A DNA stretch of 64,000 bases from Opisthocomus hoazin (Eukaryota > Chordata > Aves > Opisthocomiformes > Opisthocomidae): positions 9,401,577-9,465,576 of the forward strand of contig NC_134417.1 of NCBI RefSeq assembly GCF_030867145.1, written 5' to 3'. The stretch's first letter is position 1, and each line of letters starts with the position of its first letter. Positions 1 through 14,100 of the stretch are shown here, piece after piece. Made by a program: the position numbers and the translations under genes. Under the pieces are notes generated by a model, which searched no databases, was not told the DNA's origin, and was given only the letters and a program-made list of their open reading frames with translations.

Positions 1-1064
1 GGTGAGAGGGCATGGTATGTTAACACTCAGTAGCACAGACCCAATCCCATGAAATGGCTACAGTTTCTCAAGACATTAAAAGACAAAGTGCAGAAAAAAC
101 AAGATGGATGATGAGCTACATACACTAAAATAAAAATCTGTATGCAAGACCATTTTCCCAGGACGGGTGTATGAGATGCATGGCAAAATCTTCCTAATAA
201 AAATGCAATGCATATTAACAACAGTTCATTGTACTGATGTACTGTACACAAGCCTGCCATATATCACACCAAAGATATTTGAACAAACAGTAATAAGTTT
301 TCCAGGTGATACTCAGGTTGGCAATCACATTTCCTAGAGTCTCTTCCTGACCCAAATTCTTTCTAGGGATTGAAATCAGCTGTGGCCAGATCTCAAGACT
401 TATTTGGCTCCAGCTACCTGACTAGGGGAATGTTTTATTCATGTCATTACTCAAATCACTACTTCAATTTAAAATGCTGTTAGAGAGTCTGCAGATTCTG
501 CCCATATAGCATAAGCCAAACAATATTCCTCAAATGAGCTACATTGTGCATAGCACTCTTCAAAATAATTTTTTATTGCACATACCCATGATGTTCCTTA
601 ATTTGAGCAAAGAGCAAGTTTGATACCACAGTAAAGAAAATCTGAATCTGCGAAACACTTCTGTTCTGGCATGGAGAGAGAATACTACTAGTAAATGTCA
701 GACAGGCAATAAGAATTATTTCTGGAATATAATTTTCTTCTTCACAGTTCAATGGGATCCTGTCACATCTAGCTGGGAGCACAGGAATAAAAAAAATCCT
801 GAAAATTGCTTAACTATAACCTCCCTCACCTACTTTTCTGGTGCTTCTAATTGAGAGGTGACAACAACCAGGGGTCGGCGTGCGCTGTCGTCAGAAGCGC
901 TCTGCAGCCAATGACATGGACTCAGTTACATGCTGCATTACGTTCTGTTGGCTTCAGGGCTGTAGTACAAAAACCAAAAAGGAGGTGAAAACACAAACCA
1001 ATCACAACAGTCTGGCAATTTCAAAATGATACCATTTCATTTTTCGATCAGTATTACTTCACAT

Positions 1065-1260
1065 TTCCGCGGAGGGGCCGGGGCAGGTGTCACGCCAGCA
1101 CCTGGCTCCGCTGCCGCTGGCCCCGCTCTGCAGGGGCTCCGGCCAGCGCCGGGCTGACCCATGGGCCTGGCAGCCGGGGCTCAGACCCGGGCGTTTCCGA
1201 GCAGGGCCTGAGCCAGTCACGGGCACCGAGTGCTCCCCAGGTGCACGCAGGTTCAGAGCG
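1065..1260. other. Isolated GC-rich patch
   Basis: About 200 bases are clearly richer in G, C and CpG than both flanks, including a CCGCGG at its left edge. It could be a small CpG island, an alternative promoter or first exon, or an old GC-rich repeat. No start codon with convincing downstream splicing was found. Confidence 0.3.
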
Positions 1261-2961
1261 GGGCTTCCTTTTTCTTATCCCTCTCGTTTTCTAGAACAGA
1301 ATCTTTGATCAAGCCACCCAGAGTTCATCCCAACAAGGCCTTCTGCGCCCTTGCCATCAATCCGCCTGCCTTTAAGAAGGCTCTTAATTAACTTGCAAGG
1401 GTTTGGGCTCACCTTAGCTAAAGACCTTCAAGAATTCTCCAACTGAAAGATTTCCAATTTTAACTTATTTTTTAAATCAAGTAGGTATCTTAGAACAAGA
1501 ATTTAACAAATGTGTGCACTAATGTAATTCATGTGGGAAGAATGTTAATGGCAAACCTTGTCTCTAGTACCAGACTGTTTAGGAAAATAAAAGCAAGCAA
1601 ATTCTAGGATAGTCCCGAGGTGTTTTAGAAATAACAGGAGAGACACTTGTGCTACTTTAGCCATTTCCATTTCATTGTCAAAATGCTATCACAGTTTAGC
1701 AATTCCCTGACATCAGGGCAACAGTTCAGCAAACCTCACTTAGTCTGCAGATTTCTCAAAACCAGGAATGCCAACAATTTTTCTTCTGCCAAATTAGGTG
1801 AAGTCAGCCAAATGGAAAGGGGTAAATCCTGTCCTCCTGTGTACTCAGTGCCTCCAGCCATTCCCAGGACCTGGCGGAGAATGAAGTTGCTTGCTATTAG
1901 CAACTAGAAGAAGCATGAGGCAGAATGCCAGCCTCTAAATTAAACAAACAAAAATCCTTTTCTAGTTCAGTTTTAAAGTCATGTATATTTCTTTCACACC
2001 TAGCACTCAATACATGGTCAAGTTCAAGTGAGCTCCTGGAAAAGTACCAAACACACATATATACTTACATTGCTAAAAGAAAGACTGTGTTTTTGAATGC
2101 ATCCCAAGGATCTATGAAGACATCCCTTGCTCTGTCTCCAGGCCAGCTGGGCTATTAGGAGTTGGGAAGATTTTTGATCAGCGTGGAAAGTCCTAAAGAT
2201 CATTTCAGAAGCCTCATCAATCAGTCTAATGCTGGCCCAGCTGCCATAGAAGAAACATGTCTAAAGAATTGTGCAATCAGTTAAAAGGGTGATTCATGTC
2301 ATTGTAGATTTTCACTCAGGGAGAGTGGCATGGGGCTTTGTTTTTTTTTTAAATTTTTTTATTGAATGCTGATTTGACATTTCAGAACTGCCCTGACGTC
2401 AAGGACTTATCCCAATGAACAGTCAGATATCCAAAAAAGCCCTTACTCAAATACATCTGTTACCCTTAATAACATATGCCAAACTCTTCTTCACTGTGGG
2501 AAAGAGAACACATATATAAATGCATTTCTGAAAGGGGGAGAAATGATTAAAAGTGACTTGTTTATTGAAATTTTGTGTACTGTATAGCTGGCACATCATA
2601 TACAGGAGCTGTGGTGTTACCATGCATGCTTGGGTCCCGTTAAATACAGTACTGGGCTGTTTAAAGAGTGACATATGGTGCTTGCTAGCAAGAAAACATG
2701 TATAGATGCCTATGAGAAGAAATGCTATGATATTCCAGAGTTGCTTTTTAGTATTTGTGGGAAAGCATCCAGAAAGAAGAGAGGAGCATCAAAGTCTGGC
2801 TCTGCATACCTTCTGCCAAACTCTTAAAAAACTCGCTAGGAAGCCCGTATGTTCTGAAGACGGCTAAATAGCTGAAAAAATCATGTGGTGAAATAGATGC
2901 AATTCTTTGCATAGGGAAAATTAATTTTGTAGTCCTATCTCTCCAGAACCTAAACCCTTCA

Positions 2962-2977
2962 CTCTCTCTCTCTCTCT
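2962..2977. repeat. (CT)n microsatellite
   Basis: A run of alternating C and T, about eight units, seen directly. Confidence 0.8.
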
Positions 2978-5900
2978 TCATGTCCTCTTCCACTTCTCTC
3001 TTTCCTAGATTTTTCCCAGCAAAAAAATCCAACCCAGTCTTCCCTGCGTAGAAATCTACACCATACCAACAAATCCTTTACATAACTCTGCTAAACTCTT
3101 TCCACGCATGTCAGCATTAGCTTATGACATTATTTTTAGGATTTTCCCTTCTGATCGAAACTCTTTGCACCAACCTCTGTGACTTCCTTCTCCGGTGTGC
3201 AGCTGCCCCTGCCACCAAGGTCTTTGAAACTGCCACAGCGCTGGACACAAACCGGAGTAAGGCAGGAGGCTTGCATTGCTGCAAAAGCGCTACTTGTGCC
3301 AGATGTCCTGCTTTAAAAATATGCTGGTATATATACACACACACATATATACACAAGTCTATATATACTTTTTTTATTCTCAGTAAAGAGTTTTAGTTTG
3401 CTTACTAACAACACATAGCTTAAGACCTACCTCCTCGTTCATAGTAGCATACGTATTACTGACACATACCTTAGGGAGGCCTTCTAAACTTGAAGGTTAA
3501 ATGTTTAAAACTTTATAAGCCTTTCAGGCCTACTTGTGCTCAACATCCCTTGGAGCCCAGCTGCTGCATGTGGCGAGGCGGTGCCAAGCTGGCTGTCAGA
3601 TGCACACAGTGCTTTGTCAGACTCGTTGCTGAGAGGAGCGTCATCCAAGGTCTCATTTCTGCAGCCATAAGGAAAAAAGACATGTACTTGAAGTTGGCAG
3701 GAATTTAACCTTTAGAGCAGGATTTTACTCACAGTGTTTTCTCCCTGGTATTATACAATGGGTGAAACACAGAGGATTTTGCTCTGTGTTTTAATGAAGA
3801 TCTGTGGCAATGGCAGAAATCATCATTGAAGGATTTCCCAAGCCTACGAGAATGACTTGGCTTGAAGGACTGTGCGTCCAAACACACAGATTACCCAATA
3901 AAATCCATTACTTTCCTGGTGCTCATCAGTCCTAGTCCTACGAATCAAGAGCTCTGTTAGGTAGTCCTGCATCTTAATTATATTTTAGTGACATGTATGG
4001 ATTTGAAATATTCTTCGGGATTACTTTGACCACAAAGCGCTCTGGTGCTGGGTGGCTGTTCAGACAGTCCTGCCTCATTTTCCCTTTGTTTAAGCATCAT
4101 GCAAGGAAATACTTGCAATGCACAAGAAGATGCAGTGGTCATAGGAACAATCGCAAACGTGAGACAGTTTACAGACAGTTTTGCCATCAGCAGTACTTGT
4201 CAGAGAAGCACAACGCCCAGGCAGCCTGCATGACAGCAGTGACCTCGCTGGTCACGGACATGCACAGTTTTGGCATTAGAATATTCCGTTGCTGTTCCCA
4301 TCTCTTCTTCCCAAACATGAGAACCAAGGCATAAAGCTGAGGATGTTAGCCTATATTAGAAAGAGACCCTCAAAAGACAGTCTAATATTTCTTATGCAAT
4401 TAACAATTCTCTCACCCTAGATTTAGAAGCAAGCAAAGGTATCTTCTCTTTAATCCCCATACTTACAGGCAAGGTGAGAGAAGGTGTAGTGCTTGCTGCC
4501 CTAGGAGCCCCGGCAAGTTCCATGCGTAAAACTGCGTTACAATTTTGGGTAGCTGGATGTTGCCACAGGGCAAAATGAGGAATGAAACTGCTGGCTTGGG
4601 GCAGCAATAGGAAGTCTGGGAAGCAGTGGAAGCCAGCGTAGCTTAGAGTCTGTCATCTCAATAGCCAATCCTTTGAAAGAGTTGTTGCTATAGATTTGGG
4701 TTGGCTTTACCTGTGCTACTCCTTCCTGCATTTCTGCTTTCAGCTGTAGTTAAGATTATAGTAACTAGCCTATACATGTTACCGGACAGTGGGGTTACTG
4801 TTGTTTTTAATGTATTACACCATCAGGCAAGCTGTTGGGACAGAATGCTGGACAAGTTGGAACTAGCCTCCTCCCAGTTAGCTGCGTGGTGGTTCTGCTT
4901 CTCAGTTAGAAACTCACATCACTCCACTTTTACATGTGTACTTGTTTATTTCAGCTAACAAAAGAGGGTCCAGAGTACAGATCCGATGACCAAGAGCACT
5001 GGAGTTCTATGCTGGATCATCTCCCCATTGTATGTCGCACTGCTTTTCTGTTGTCTCTTAGGAAAATGTGGATGCCACCATTCACCTGCATTACACGTAT
5101 CACTCGTATGAGGCTTTGAAGAAGTGGTACAGCATACCCTGGTAACTGATATTTACTTTATACAGTGTACAGGCCCACCAAGCAAAAATAAATTAACATT
5201 TTAAAACTAATTCACAAATTAGTTTCAATCTGTTTCTCACAAGTGCTGCTACTGGTAAAGAACTGTGAGGATGCCCGGTCCTTGGGGCTCCTTACCAGCC
5301 CGGCAGTCTTTTCTAGCAGCTCACACATACTGCATGCTGTGATGGCTGTGCTGTGCGGCACAGATTCTCCCAGTCAAGGTTCATTTGCAGCTGGTTTGTT
5401 GGATTGCGGTGCTTCAGAAATACTCAGCTTTCCCTTTCCCAGAAGGCTATTCTGTCAGACTAGGAAAAAGAAGGGAGAAAAGAAAGGGGGAGAGTAGCCA
5501 AGCAGCAAAAAAGGAGGTGAGCAAAGCCACAGCATGCTCCTTGAGGGGCTGCAGGCACTGCTGTGCATGCAGCAGAGAGGACAAATTACTCCAACACAGT
5601 GTGATCCTGCACGCTTTGAAGCAGTTACATGCACACAAACAAATAACAGCGTGCTTGCTGGCCACACAAACAAAACACAGTGTGTTTGCTGTCTCCACAT
5701 TATTCCATGCAGCCAAAGTTAGCATTGCACCTCTGAACTGTAATTCACGTTACTGTACAGCTCCTGGTTTACATGTGCATGTGCACATCATCTCACGTCA
5801 CTAATTCCACAGCCATGTCTCACCCCAGTCCCTCTCCCCCTCTTCGTGAAAGACCAGGACCTGGATTTGCCTTGCTTTCAGTAGCGAATGCAGCAGCCCT

Positions 5901-6705
5901 GGTCAGGGGTGAGGAGCAAAGCTGGCACACATGCAGCAGTAAGGGGTTACCTGCAGTGGCAAACAATTTTTTAAAAGGCTGATGACCTGTCCAGATTTGG
6001 GCAGCTTTCTACCATGTCAGCCATGAGGACAATGCCAGTTTCCAAGTGTATAGCAAATCTACACTGGAGCACGGGACGTCCACACTAACAGGCCAGTCCT
6101 GATCCTACTAGCAGCCTAGAGCTGAGCACAAGCTATTCTCCTGCTTTTTGGGCCCCTTTTAGAGTCTTTGTCAAGTTCTTTGTAGCTGCAACTAAACCGC
6201 TCAATCCAGCTGGGGCAGAACTAGTTCAAGCGTATTAGAGAGGGGTGCAGACACACATTCTTATTCTAAATAAAATGGGCTTTTAGCAAAATGAGCCTTT
6301 CAACAAAATAATTCATCTTAAAATAAGAGAGAGAGATTTATTCCCTAGCCTCATTCAAAGACAGGCTATATAGAACCATTTTTGATGAAACCAAAATGGT
6401 CCAAGTCAAGAATGGAGAACATTGGGTTTGGCAAAACAAATTATCAGAGGAAAAATCAGTCTCAAGGGGGATTGCTGGAGATATTACATAGATGTAGCTC
6501 CACATTAATATTGAAAACTTCAAAATCTCAGTTGTATTATATCTAGCATTCATATCAGTGCAAAACCAAGCACAAATTCATCCCCAGAACAAAGGCTGCT
6601 GTTGTCCCCACATTAACCCGTAAGAGCTATTGGCTAGCCACAGTACATTATAAACAGACCAAAAAGGTGCAGTGCATTTTCAGGAGCTGGCCTGAGCTAG
6701 GAAGA

Positions 6706-6728
6706 TTTTTTTTTTTTTTTTTTTTTTT
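6706..6728. repeat. Poly-T run
   Basis: Twenty-three consecutive T. It could be the A-tail of a minus-strand retrocopy, but no recognisable retrocopy lies beside it, so it is listed as a homopolymer only. Confidence 0.85.
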
Positions 6729-9700
6729 ACCATTGCTAGTTTACAAAAGTGTACTTTCTGTTCCTGAGGGTTAGTGTAATCAGCCACAGCAACGGTCGGA
6801 CCAAGTCTGGGGTGAGATTTATTAAACATCTAATGGCAGCTGGTTTGTCTATACTGTTCTGATATGTGGGGGAAGGACCTGCCTGCATTATGATATAGAT
6901 TCATTTCATAGAAACACACAGGAAGACAGAATACACAATAAACATCAGAAAGTGCATCAGAGGGATCATTCCTCTGGTTTTCTTGGTAGTTTAGCTCTTC
7001 TCTGCTCTGCACATCAACTCGACAGACTGTGCCTTTCAAGTTTGTTCATTGTTGATTGGATGTGAGGGAGTGGCTTAAGGGCGAAAAGAAAATGATCGAG
7101 ATCCTTGGATAATCCTCCGAAGGGATTTGCAGGGTGACAGCTACTCCCCCATCGCATGGTGCAGCTGCCCTCCTTCCTACCCACCCTCCAAGGACAGATG
7201 GCTGGCAAGTCAGGTGCTGGTTAGATCATCACCAACACCTACTATTTCAAAATGAGAGATCAGAAAGGAGATTACAGTTGTAGGTGGAGACCCAGAAAAC
7301 ACAAGGCTACCTTCAACTACCTCTTACTACTTGCTGTCGGCTACTCTGTGTCTGGGTTTCTTATCCCACCACCTCACCCTACCACAGACAGGTGGGTCAC
7401 TTGAATTCTCCAGTTAAGCTCTTACTCCTTGTAGAGCCCATTACAAAAAATAAAACTGCTCTAACAACCAGTCAACACCTATCGCCTTCCTCACACCTGA
7501 TCATGGCACTTCTCCATAAGGAGGAACAGGAGCCTTCCTCCCACTGTGCTTTTAAAGACCCACGGGCACGCACCGAGCACAGAGACAAGCACTTCATTCT
7601 TTCAGTCTTTCTTTTCCACTTTACTAGAATCTAAATTTCATCCTTAGAACTTACTTCCTTGTAACTCGTTAGCCATGCTTGCTTGGACATTTAAAATCTC
7701 TTGGTTAATAGCCCTTCTACTTGACCAATCTACAGTTTCCTTAGAACTCCTTAGCCGCCTGTCTCAGCCCATTAGACCTCTCTGATATTGCCATCACAGA
7801 TTTCCACCTGGATTTTCTGGGAGAGTGTACTACTCCCTATTTAGCACTCCTATTTACTTACACACTTCACTTACCTCGCTTCAGCAAGGGAAACTTTTTG
7901 TACACCTCCTCCTTTCCCAAAGTGTGTCGCTGTCAAAGCTCAGGTCCACTTCTTCTTGAGGATCATGGGAGCTGTAGTACTCTGAAAATGGAGACCTCGC
8001 TGGGCTTCTGCCTCTCCTAAAGCTGTAAACCAGTTTGTCCCTATCTACAAAAAGGGATATTAAGCTTCACCTTTGCACAGAATGGATCAGGTATTTTTCA
8101 CTCAAAGATACCACATGGGATACAGCTCACAGATTCAGTTCAAAAGAGGAAAGCCAGAGTAAACATGTATTTGTTAATAATAGTATGAGAAATCTAAGCA
8201 CACTATATAATTAATACTGTTGCAAAATATTATTAGGAGGAGTAAAAGCAGCAAGGAAGCTGAGTGTTACATCTAAAGCACCAAGGGAGCATCCATAGCT
8301 CAGAGGGAAAGGGTAGCCAAGGCGAAAGCTCACTGGAAGAAAGAGGTGTTTCATTTGAACAGGGCTGGATGCAATGCAGGCTGGGGCAGAACTCAGACAA
8401 GAGAGGGGTAAAACCATCACCACATTCAGTAAGATTTGTAATTTAGCAGTGACAGGTGTAATTGTGACCAGCAGCCACAGAAAACCTGAGTCTACCTCTT
8501 AGGAACAAAACCCCCGGATATTTAATACGCCACGATGGAGGATAGCTGGATTATCATTTCCAAAAGCAAAGCAGCAATTTCACACAATATTAAGGCCAAA
8601 TAAAGCTAGTGCCGCATTTACCCGTTTGACATGGTTTGACATTATTGGGGATGTGCTGCAAAATTGCTTTGAGTTCTTAAATCATGCCCTTGGAGATTTT
8701 TGAGCTACATAGCAGATGATAGGTGACAGGAATAGCACCTGAAAGGCCCTCTCTTCAAAGCACAGGGAAGGGACACTGGTGGGATGGAAGAGAACTATTA
8801 GCACAGACCCCCTCAGATACAACCTTCTTTAACAGCACAGCCCGCACAGGCTGGTATCACACTATTCCTTCATTTGACACAGGCACCTTAAAGTTTGTAG
8901 TTACTTTTCCAAAGGAACCAAAAAGCGACCAAAGAGCTCCATATGCTAATACGTTTGAGCTGCGTGGCTGGGAGTACAATACAGATGCAATAGCACAGCA
9001 CCAGGATTGATGAGCCTTGGCTTTTACCCATTTTTGCATTATTCTTGACTGCATTCTTCCAGTCTCCTGGATGACTGTGCTGCCTGTGAGCTGCAGCAGA
9101 AGCGAGCCTGGCCCAGGCAGTCGAGACAAATGATTCTTTGTAGCTTGTTGCAGTGATGTTAAAGCTGGAACAAATTTCATTAACTAGCAATCAGAGGCAA
9201 AAATACAAGTAATGAGCTATTTTCTATCCAGAAAACAAAAATATTGGATGCTAGCCCTTGAATGTAAGTTGTGATACAAGAGGCAAGCTAAAGAAAATAC
9301 CCAGAGGAGCATGCACAAAGACTTTAACCAAAAGTTTCACACAGCAAGTGTACGCAGGGGGCCCGTTTCTCCTCTGCGTGACGCATATTTTGACGGACGC
9401 AGCCCTGACTCCCTCAGCTCAGAGCAGCGGAGTGCCCGGGAAGGGAAGCGCCAGGGCGGGTCACACACTGGGAGAGATGAGCTCCACGGCAGCACGCGTG
9501 GAAAGCCAGGCGAGAGGGAACAATGCTCAAGGGCAACCAGGTCTTGGAGAAAATCATTGATTTCGTCCCTTCCTTCCCCATCAGTGCAGTAAAGCACACT
9601 TGTAAATAGATTTTGAACCCAAGCCGGTGACTTGTCCCAACAGTTTTGCAAAGCCTGTTTAAACGCTATTGACCCAGCCTCCCACCTCCAGCTCAGCTTA

Positions 9701-12498
9701 ACAGTTAACCAGAGGAGTTGGGTTTGAAAGCCTTCTGAGGGTAAAGCCTGCACTGGTACAATTTCACTGCTTTTGAGTTAGTCTACATTAATGACATTTA
9801 AATTGTGCCCAGGGTCTTTAATAAGAATTCAGATATAACTGTTGGGGTTTTTAAATATATGTTTAAAAAATTGGAGCCATCCAAACTATGCAGGGCAGAA
9901 CATCTTCTGTGTTTATTTTTATTCCTAATCTAGACTCTACATCAGCTGTCCTCATGGTCTGGTAGCATGAAGTACTGGAAGCCTACCAGCACATATATAT
10001 AAAACTTCCTTTTTGGTTTCCATTGGTAGAAGGACAGATTCTTTTTCTCTTCAAGTAACTAATAAGTCACTGTGCAGGCTAATTCAAGACAAATGTGAAC
10101 ACATGATATCTGAACAACGGATGTGAGGCAGCATTTGAAGGAAGTGTGCTAAAAAGGGCTGTGTCCTAGGGGGTCTTCAGTAGGAGAGAGTGCTGGCAAC
10201 CACTTGGAGAAAGGATTCTGTTACTGCTGTGGTATTCTGGGCTCCAGACTGCAATGTTTAGAATGTGTTCTGCTCAGACGGGTATGGGAGGAGCCCCTCC
10301 ACCATGGCAACTAACATATGGCTTTGCATTGTTGCTAATAATCACACAACAGAAAGAAAAAAGATGTAAAAAGAGGACACCCTTGCATACACAGACTATG
10401 GAAGTCTGTAACTGCATTCTCCAAGGCTGTAACCAGAAGTTATAAATTGCTATATTGCATATTTTCACTTCTCATCTCCTTGAAAAAACAGATTATACAG
10501 TCCTTGCATATAGCCCATTTATTGTGCTAAACTACCCACAGCTCAAGGATGCTATTTAGTACTAGCTGGGTACAAGCACAACAAAAGGCCAGGGGAAATT
10601 TGCTCTTGATACATTTATTTTTGTCAGGTATGGATGAGTATCTTTTTGCCAAGGCCACAGCACCTCCTTTCCAAATTAATGGACCTTTTGCCACAAAGGC
10701 AGAAGAAATACAAGACACTTGCTCACAAATTGCTGGGAAGGTTGCAGGATTTTACAGGGTTGCCAGCACAGTCCTTACGCTGCGGTACTTCTAGCAGCTT
10801 ATAGTTGAGCCCATCCTCAGCACTGGACACCAAGCTGGTGACGGGAGGAAGGATAGGCTGTGCCCAGGTGAAACCCACAGATGACTTTTTGGACATGCTT
10901 CAACTGAAGGTACCCTGTGCCCTCGCAACGATGCTCAGCCTCACAGCATAGAGACCAGGAGAACAGCAGTGCACAGTTCTGTCTGAACTTATCCCCATCC
11001 TCCCTCCATGTTCTGGGAAGCAAGAAACGCTCTGAAACTAAAGACATCCCGCTCCAACCTCTCCCGTACATACCCAAACACACCTGCTCCCCTGCCCCCA
11101 TGCCAGGTGACATCATGTCAATGCCAGACTGCGGCAACAGGGCCCAGTATAGACTGAGAGACCTGGATGCACTGTGCCAAGATAGACCATAATCACCATA
11201 ACTGGAGCACAGCAGCAGATTGGGAAGGGGAGTATTGTTGTCTTCACTTTACACAGAGTGGGCTGAGATACAGAAACATGTAGGGTGTTCTGTCTTTGAT
11301 TAAAGATTGGTCATTATACACAGAAATAGCTGCTGATCACAATATTCTAGGAAGCACTGATTACATTGTGCCAAAGGAATAAAGAAATTTTTAAAGTCAC
11401 ACCAGTAGCGTATTATGAATTTTTCTCTCTTGCTTTGTGTTCTCTTACTTGAAAGGCTTCTGCTATCCACCTAGAGATGACAGAGGTGGCTGAGGGCACA
11501 TCATGGGCCATGGACTATGAAGGGCGAGCACCCCAATCACCTGCACACAAACAATCCTGACTTGAAGATTCTTTATCCAATTTTCTCTCATAATGACAAA
11601 CAGACCTGAAAAACTAGTAGGATCAATTCACTAAGCAAAGAAGAGCTAAAGCAATAGTGATAGATTCAATTCCATTATGAATTACCTTGTGCAATGTAGA
11701 TATAGTATACAGGTATTAATCTGAATTTTGGATAGCTTATCTGAACTGCATCTCCAAACCTTTTTGATAATTGCTAGCCTTTGTTACTAAAAGTCCTTGG
11801 ATTGCTTATTTCTAAGAAAAAGAAAAGATACTAAAGCACTAGAACAGAAGATACTAAAGTGCTTACTTTATTTGCAGATCACTTCTGTGATTCAGGTTTT
11901 AAACACCTGAAAATTAGTTTTATTTACATATATTAAAAATTAATTTATAAATTGAAGAAAATAAGCAAACCCATATGATTCTTGCATGGTGTGGTGTTTA
12001 TTCCTCTTCCATTTCCTTTACCTTCATATTTCTGATTTGTCATTTCCAGTGGAAAACTATTTGCATTCATATCAACAGCAAATTTATGTGGGTAAAAATT
12101 GCACACAAAAAAAATCAGTAACCTCACAGTGAGTTAACTTTGTATTGATGGCACTGACAGTCCTGAACTCCTCATCCGAATATTTTTAGTTACTTCGCAG
12201 CCCAGCTGCACGATTGACATGCTATTTTTAAGGTTACTAAAATTAGGGTGTCTTCACCCTTTTGGGTTTTTCCGTACATCTGCACAGAGAGCAGCTCCGC
12301 AGCTAACGGTTGTGCGAGAGCAGGGTGCAGGGTGACAGCAGGGCCCGGGTCCGGTGGGGAGAGGGCCCCCCTTAGGGGCTGGGGGAGGGTCATTCGTCAT
12401 GCTGGCCACGATGTGTTCCGACAGGTGTCTGTTTAAATAAATTTTTTATATTGTTCAGGAAATACAGAGAGGTTTCTGTATCTATGTCTGTGCTAAGC

Positions 12499-12885
12499 TG
12501 TTGTGGTTTTGTCTCAATTCGCTACAAAAGCAGCCCGCAGTTACTCTCTTACTCCTTCCCCCTCCCCGGGGGGACAGGGAGAAGAATCAGAAGGAAAAAA
12601 GGCAAAAACTCGTGGATTGGGATGAGAACAGTTTAACAGACTGGCAAAGGAAGAAGAAAACAACAACCAATAATACTGATAAGAAGCATAGACAACATGC
12701 AGTGTTCTCACCACCCCGATGCTCAGCTTGCTCCTGAGTAGCAAAAGCCCCTCCTTCAGCCAGCTCCCCACTTAAATACTGAGCATGGCATCACATGGTC
12801 TAGAATATCCCACTTGATTGGCTGTTTGGGTCAGCCCAACCAGCTTCTTGTGAAAATTAACTCTATCCCAGCTGAACCCAGGACA
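12499..12885 (-). repeat. 3' LTR of the endogenous retrovirus
   Basis: A 387-bp LTR that reads TGTCC...CAACA on the minus strand, so it has the usual TG...CA ends. It pairs with the copy at 17086-17541 and lacks the 69-bp tandem duplication seen there. A TATA-like AGTATTTAAG lies on the minus strand near 12771-12780. Confidence 0.9.
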
Positions 12886-12954
12886 TTATCCAACCCTTAT
12901 ACTATATACCACCTACGTCATGCCCCAGGTCCACACTTTACTATCACTTCTTCT

Positions 12955-12992
12955 GATTTTATATGTCTATATATACATACACACACACACAA
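12955..12992. repeat. TA/CA microsatellite inside the element
   Basis: Alternating TA followed by about seven CA units, between the RNase H remnant and the 3' LTR. It lies in the non-coding tail of the retrovirus. Confidence 0.6.
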
Positions 12993-13099
12993 ATATAATT
13001 TCCTGAGTTTACAGACCATCCCTCTAAAATGTCCATTGAGTTCGTTTAGTGTATGATGTTGGGCTCCATCTGTTGTTACAGTCTTTCAGGGCAGGAGAA

Positions 13100-14100
13100 G
13101 TGATGTGTGGTGATGGGTGATCGCATGCTGCATCCGGAGCTCACGACTGGTGTATCTGGTGTGGCCCGTGCCCACAGTGTGTGGGTTGAAGATGTCGATC
13201 TTGATGAAGTTGCCACTTCTCTTGACTGGCAATGTCTAAAGCCAGCTGGATGCCTTTCACCTCTGCAAACTGGCTGGACTCACCTTCTCCCTCGGCAGTT
13301 TCCGCGACTTGTCGTGTAGGGCTCCATACAGCAGCCTTCCACCTCCGCTGCTTCCCCACAATGTGACAGGACCCATCCGTGAACAGGGCATACTGTTTCT
13401 TATCTTCTGGCAGCTGGTTATACAGTGGGGCCTCTTCAGCACGTGTCACCTCTCCTCTGGCAATACTCCAAAATCTTTGCATTCTGGCCAGTCCATGATC
13501 ACTTCCAGAATTCCTGAGCGACTGGGGTTTCCCATTCGGGCCCGCTGTGTGATCAGCGTGACCCACTTATTCCACGTAGCATCGGTGGCATGATGCGTAG
13601 AGGGCACCCTCTCTTTGAACATCCAGCCCAGGACCGGCAATCGTAGTGCTAGGAGGAGCTGTGCTTCAGTGCCGACCACTTCTGAAGCAGCTCGAACGCC
13701 TTCATATGCTGTCAGAATCTCTTTTTCAGTGGGAGTATAGCGGGCCTCGGATCCTTTGTAGCCCCGGCTCCAGAACCCCAGGGGTCAACCTTGAGTCTCC
13801 CCTGGTGCTTTCTGCCAGAGACTCCAGGTTGGGCAATGGCATTCTGCCTGGCTGCGGTGTAGAGCACGTTTTTAACATCTTGTCCTGACTGGACTGGTCC
13901 AAGGGCTACGGCGTGAACTATCTCCCGTTTAATTTGTTCAAATGCCTGTCACTGCTCAGGGCCCCATTCAAAATCATTCTTCTTCCGGGCCACATGGTAC
14001 AGAGGACTTACAATCTGGCTGTAATGTGGGTTTTTGGAGGATGCACATCCCAAAACACCTAAGAAGGCTTGTGCTTCCTTTTTGCTGGTTGGTGGAGACA
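13100..14100 (-). pseudogene. Retroviral RNase H and connection region, broken
   Basis: The clearest piece is the minus-strand frame 13566-13141, with the RNase H signature TDGSC and a downstream E-V-K-G-I-Q-L-A helix typical of retroviral RNase H. Upstream (13974-14156 and nearby) are frame-shifted remnants of the RT connection region. The frame ends shortly after RNase H and the 3' LTR follows within a few hundred bases, so the 3' half of pol is gone. Confidence 0.8.

Larger units (their letters stand above)
1..12498. other. Gene-poor flank upstream of the retrovirus
   Basis: No reading frame here is both long and protein-like, and no known gene was recognised. The sequence is AT-leaning unique DNA with simple repeats and one GC-rich patch (listed separately). 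Scattered frames of 60-140 codons have no domain, no codon bias and mostly no splice context. The stretch could be intergenic or an intron of a gene outside the window. Confidence 0.5.

Noticed and set aside
4954-5142. Two exon-like pieces behind good acceptor sites (LTKEGPEYRSDDQ and ENVDATIHLHYTYHS)
   Set aside because: The gap between them is only about 32 bases, too short for a vertebrate intron, and neither piece resembles a family I know.
8723-9010. 95-codon plus-strand frame of protein-like composition
   Set aside because: Isolated, no splice context or homology; overlapping minus-strand frames are as long.
12961-12992. Possible array-like repeats as a CRISPR or satellite
   Set aside because: Simple dinucleotide repeat only, with no spacer structure. 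No CRISPR-like array occurs anywhere in the window.
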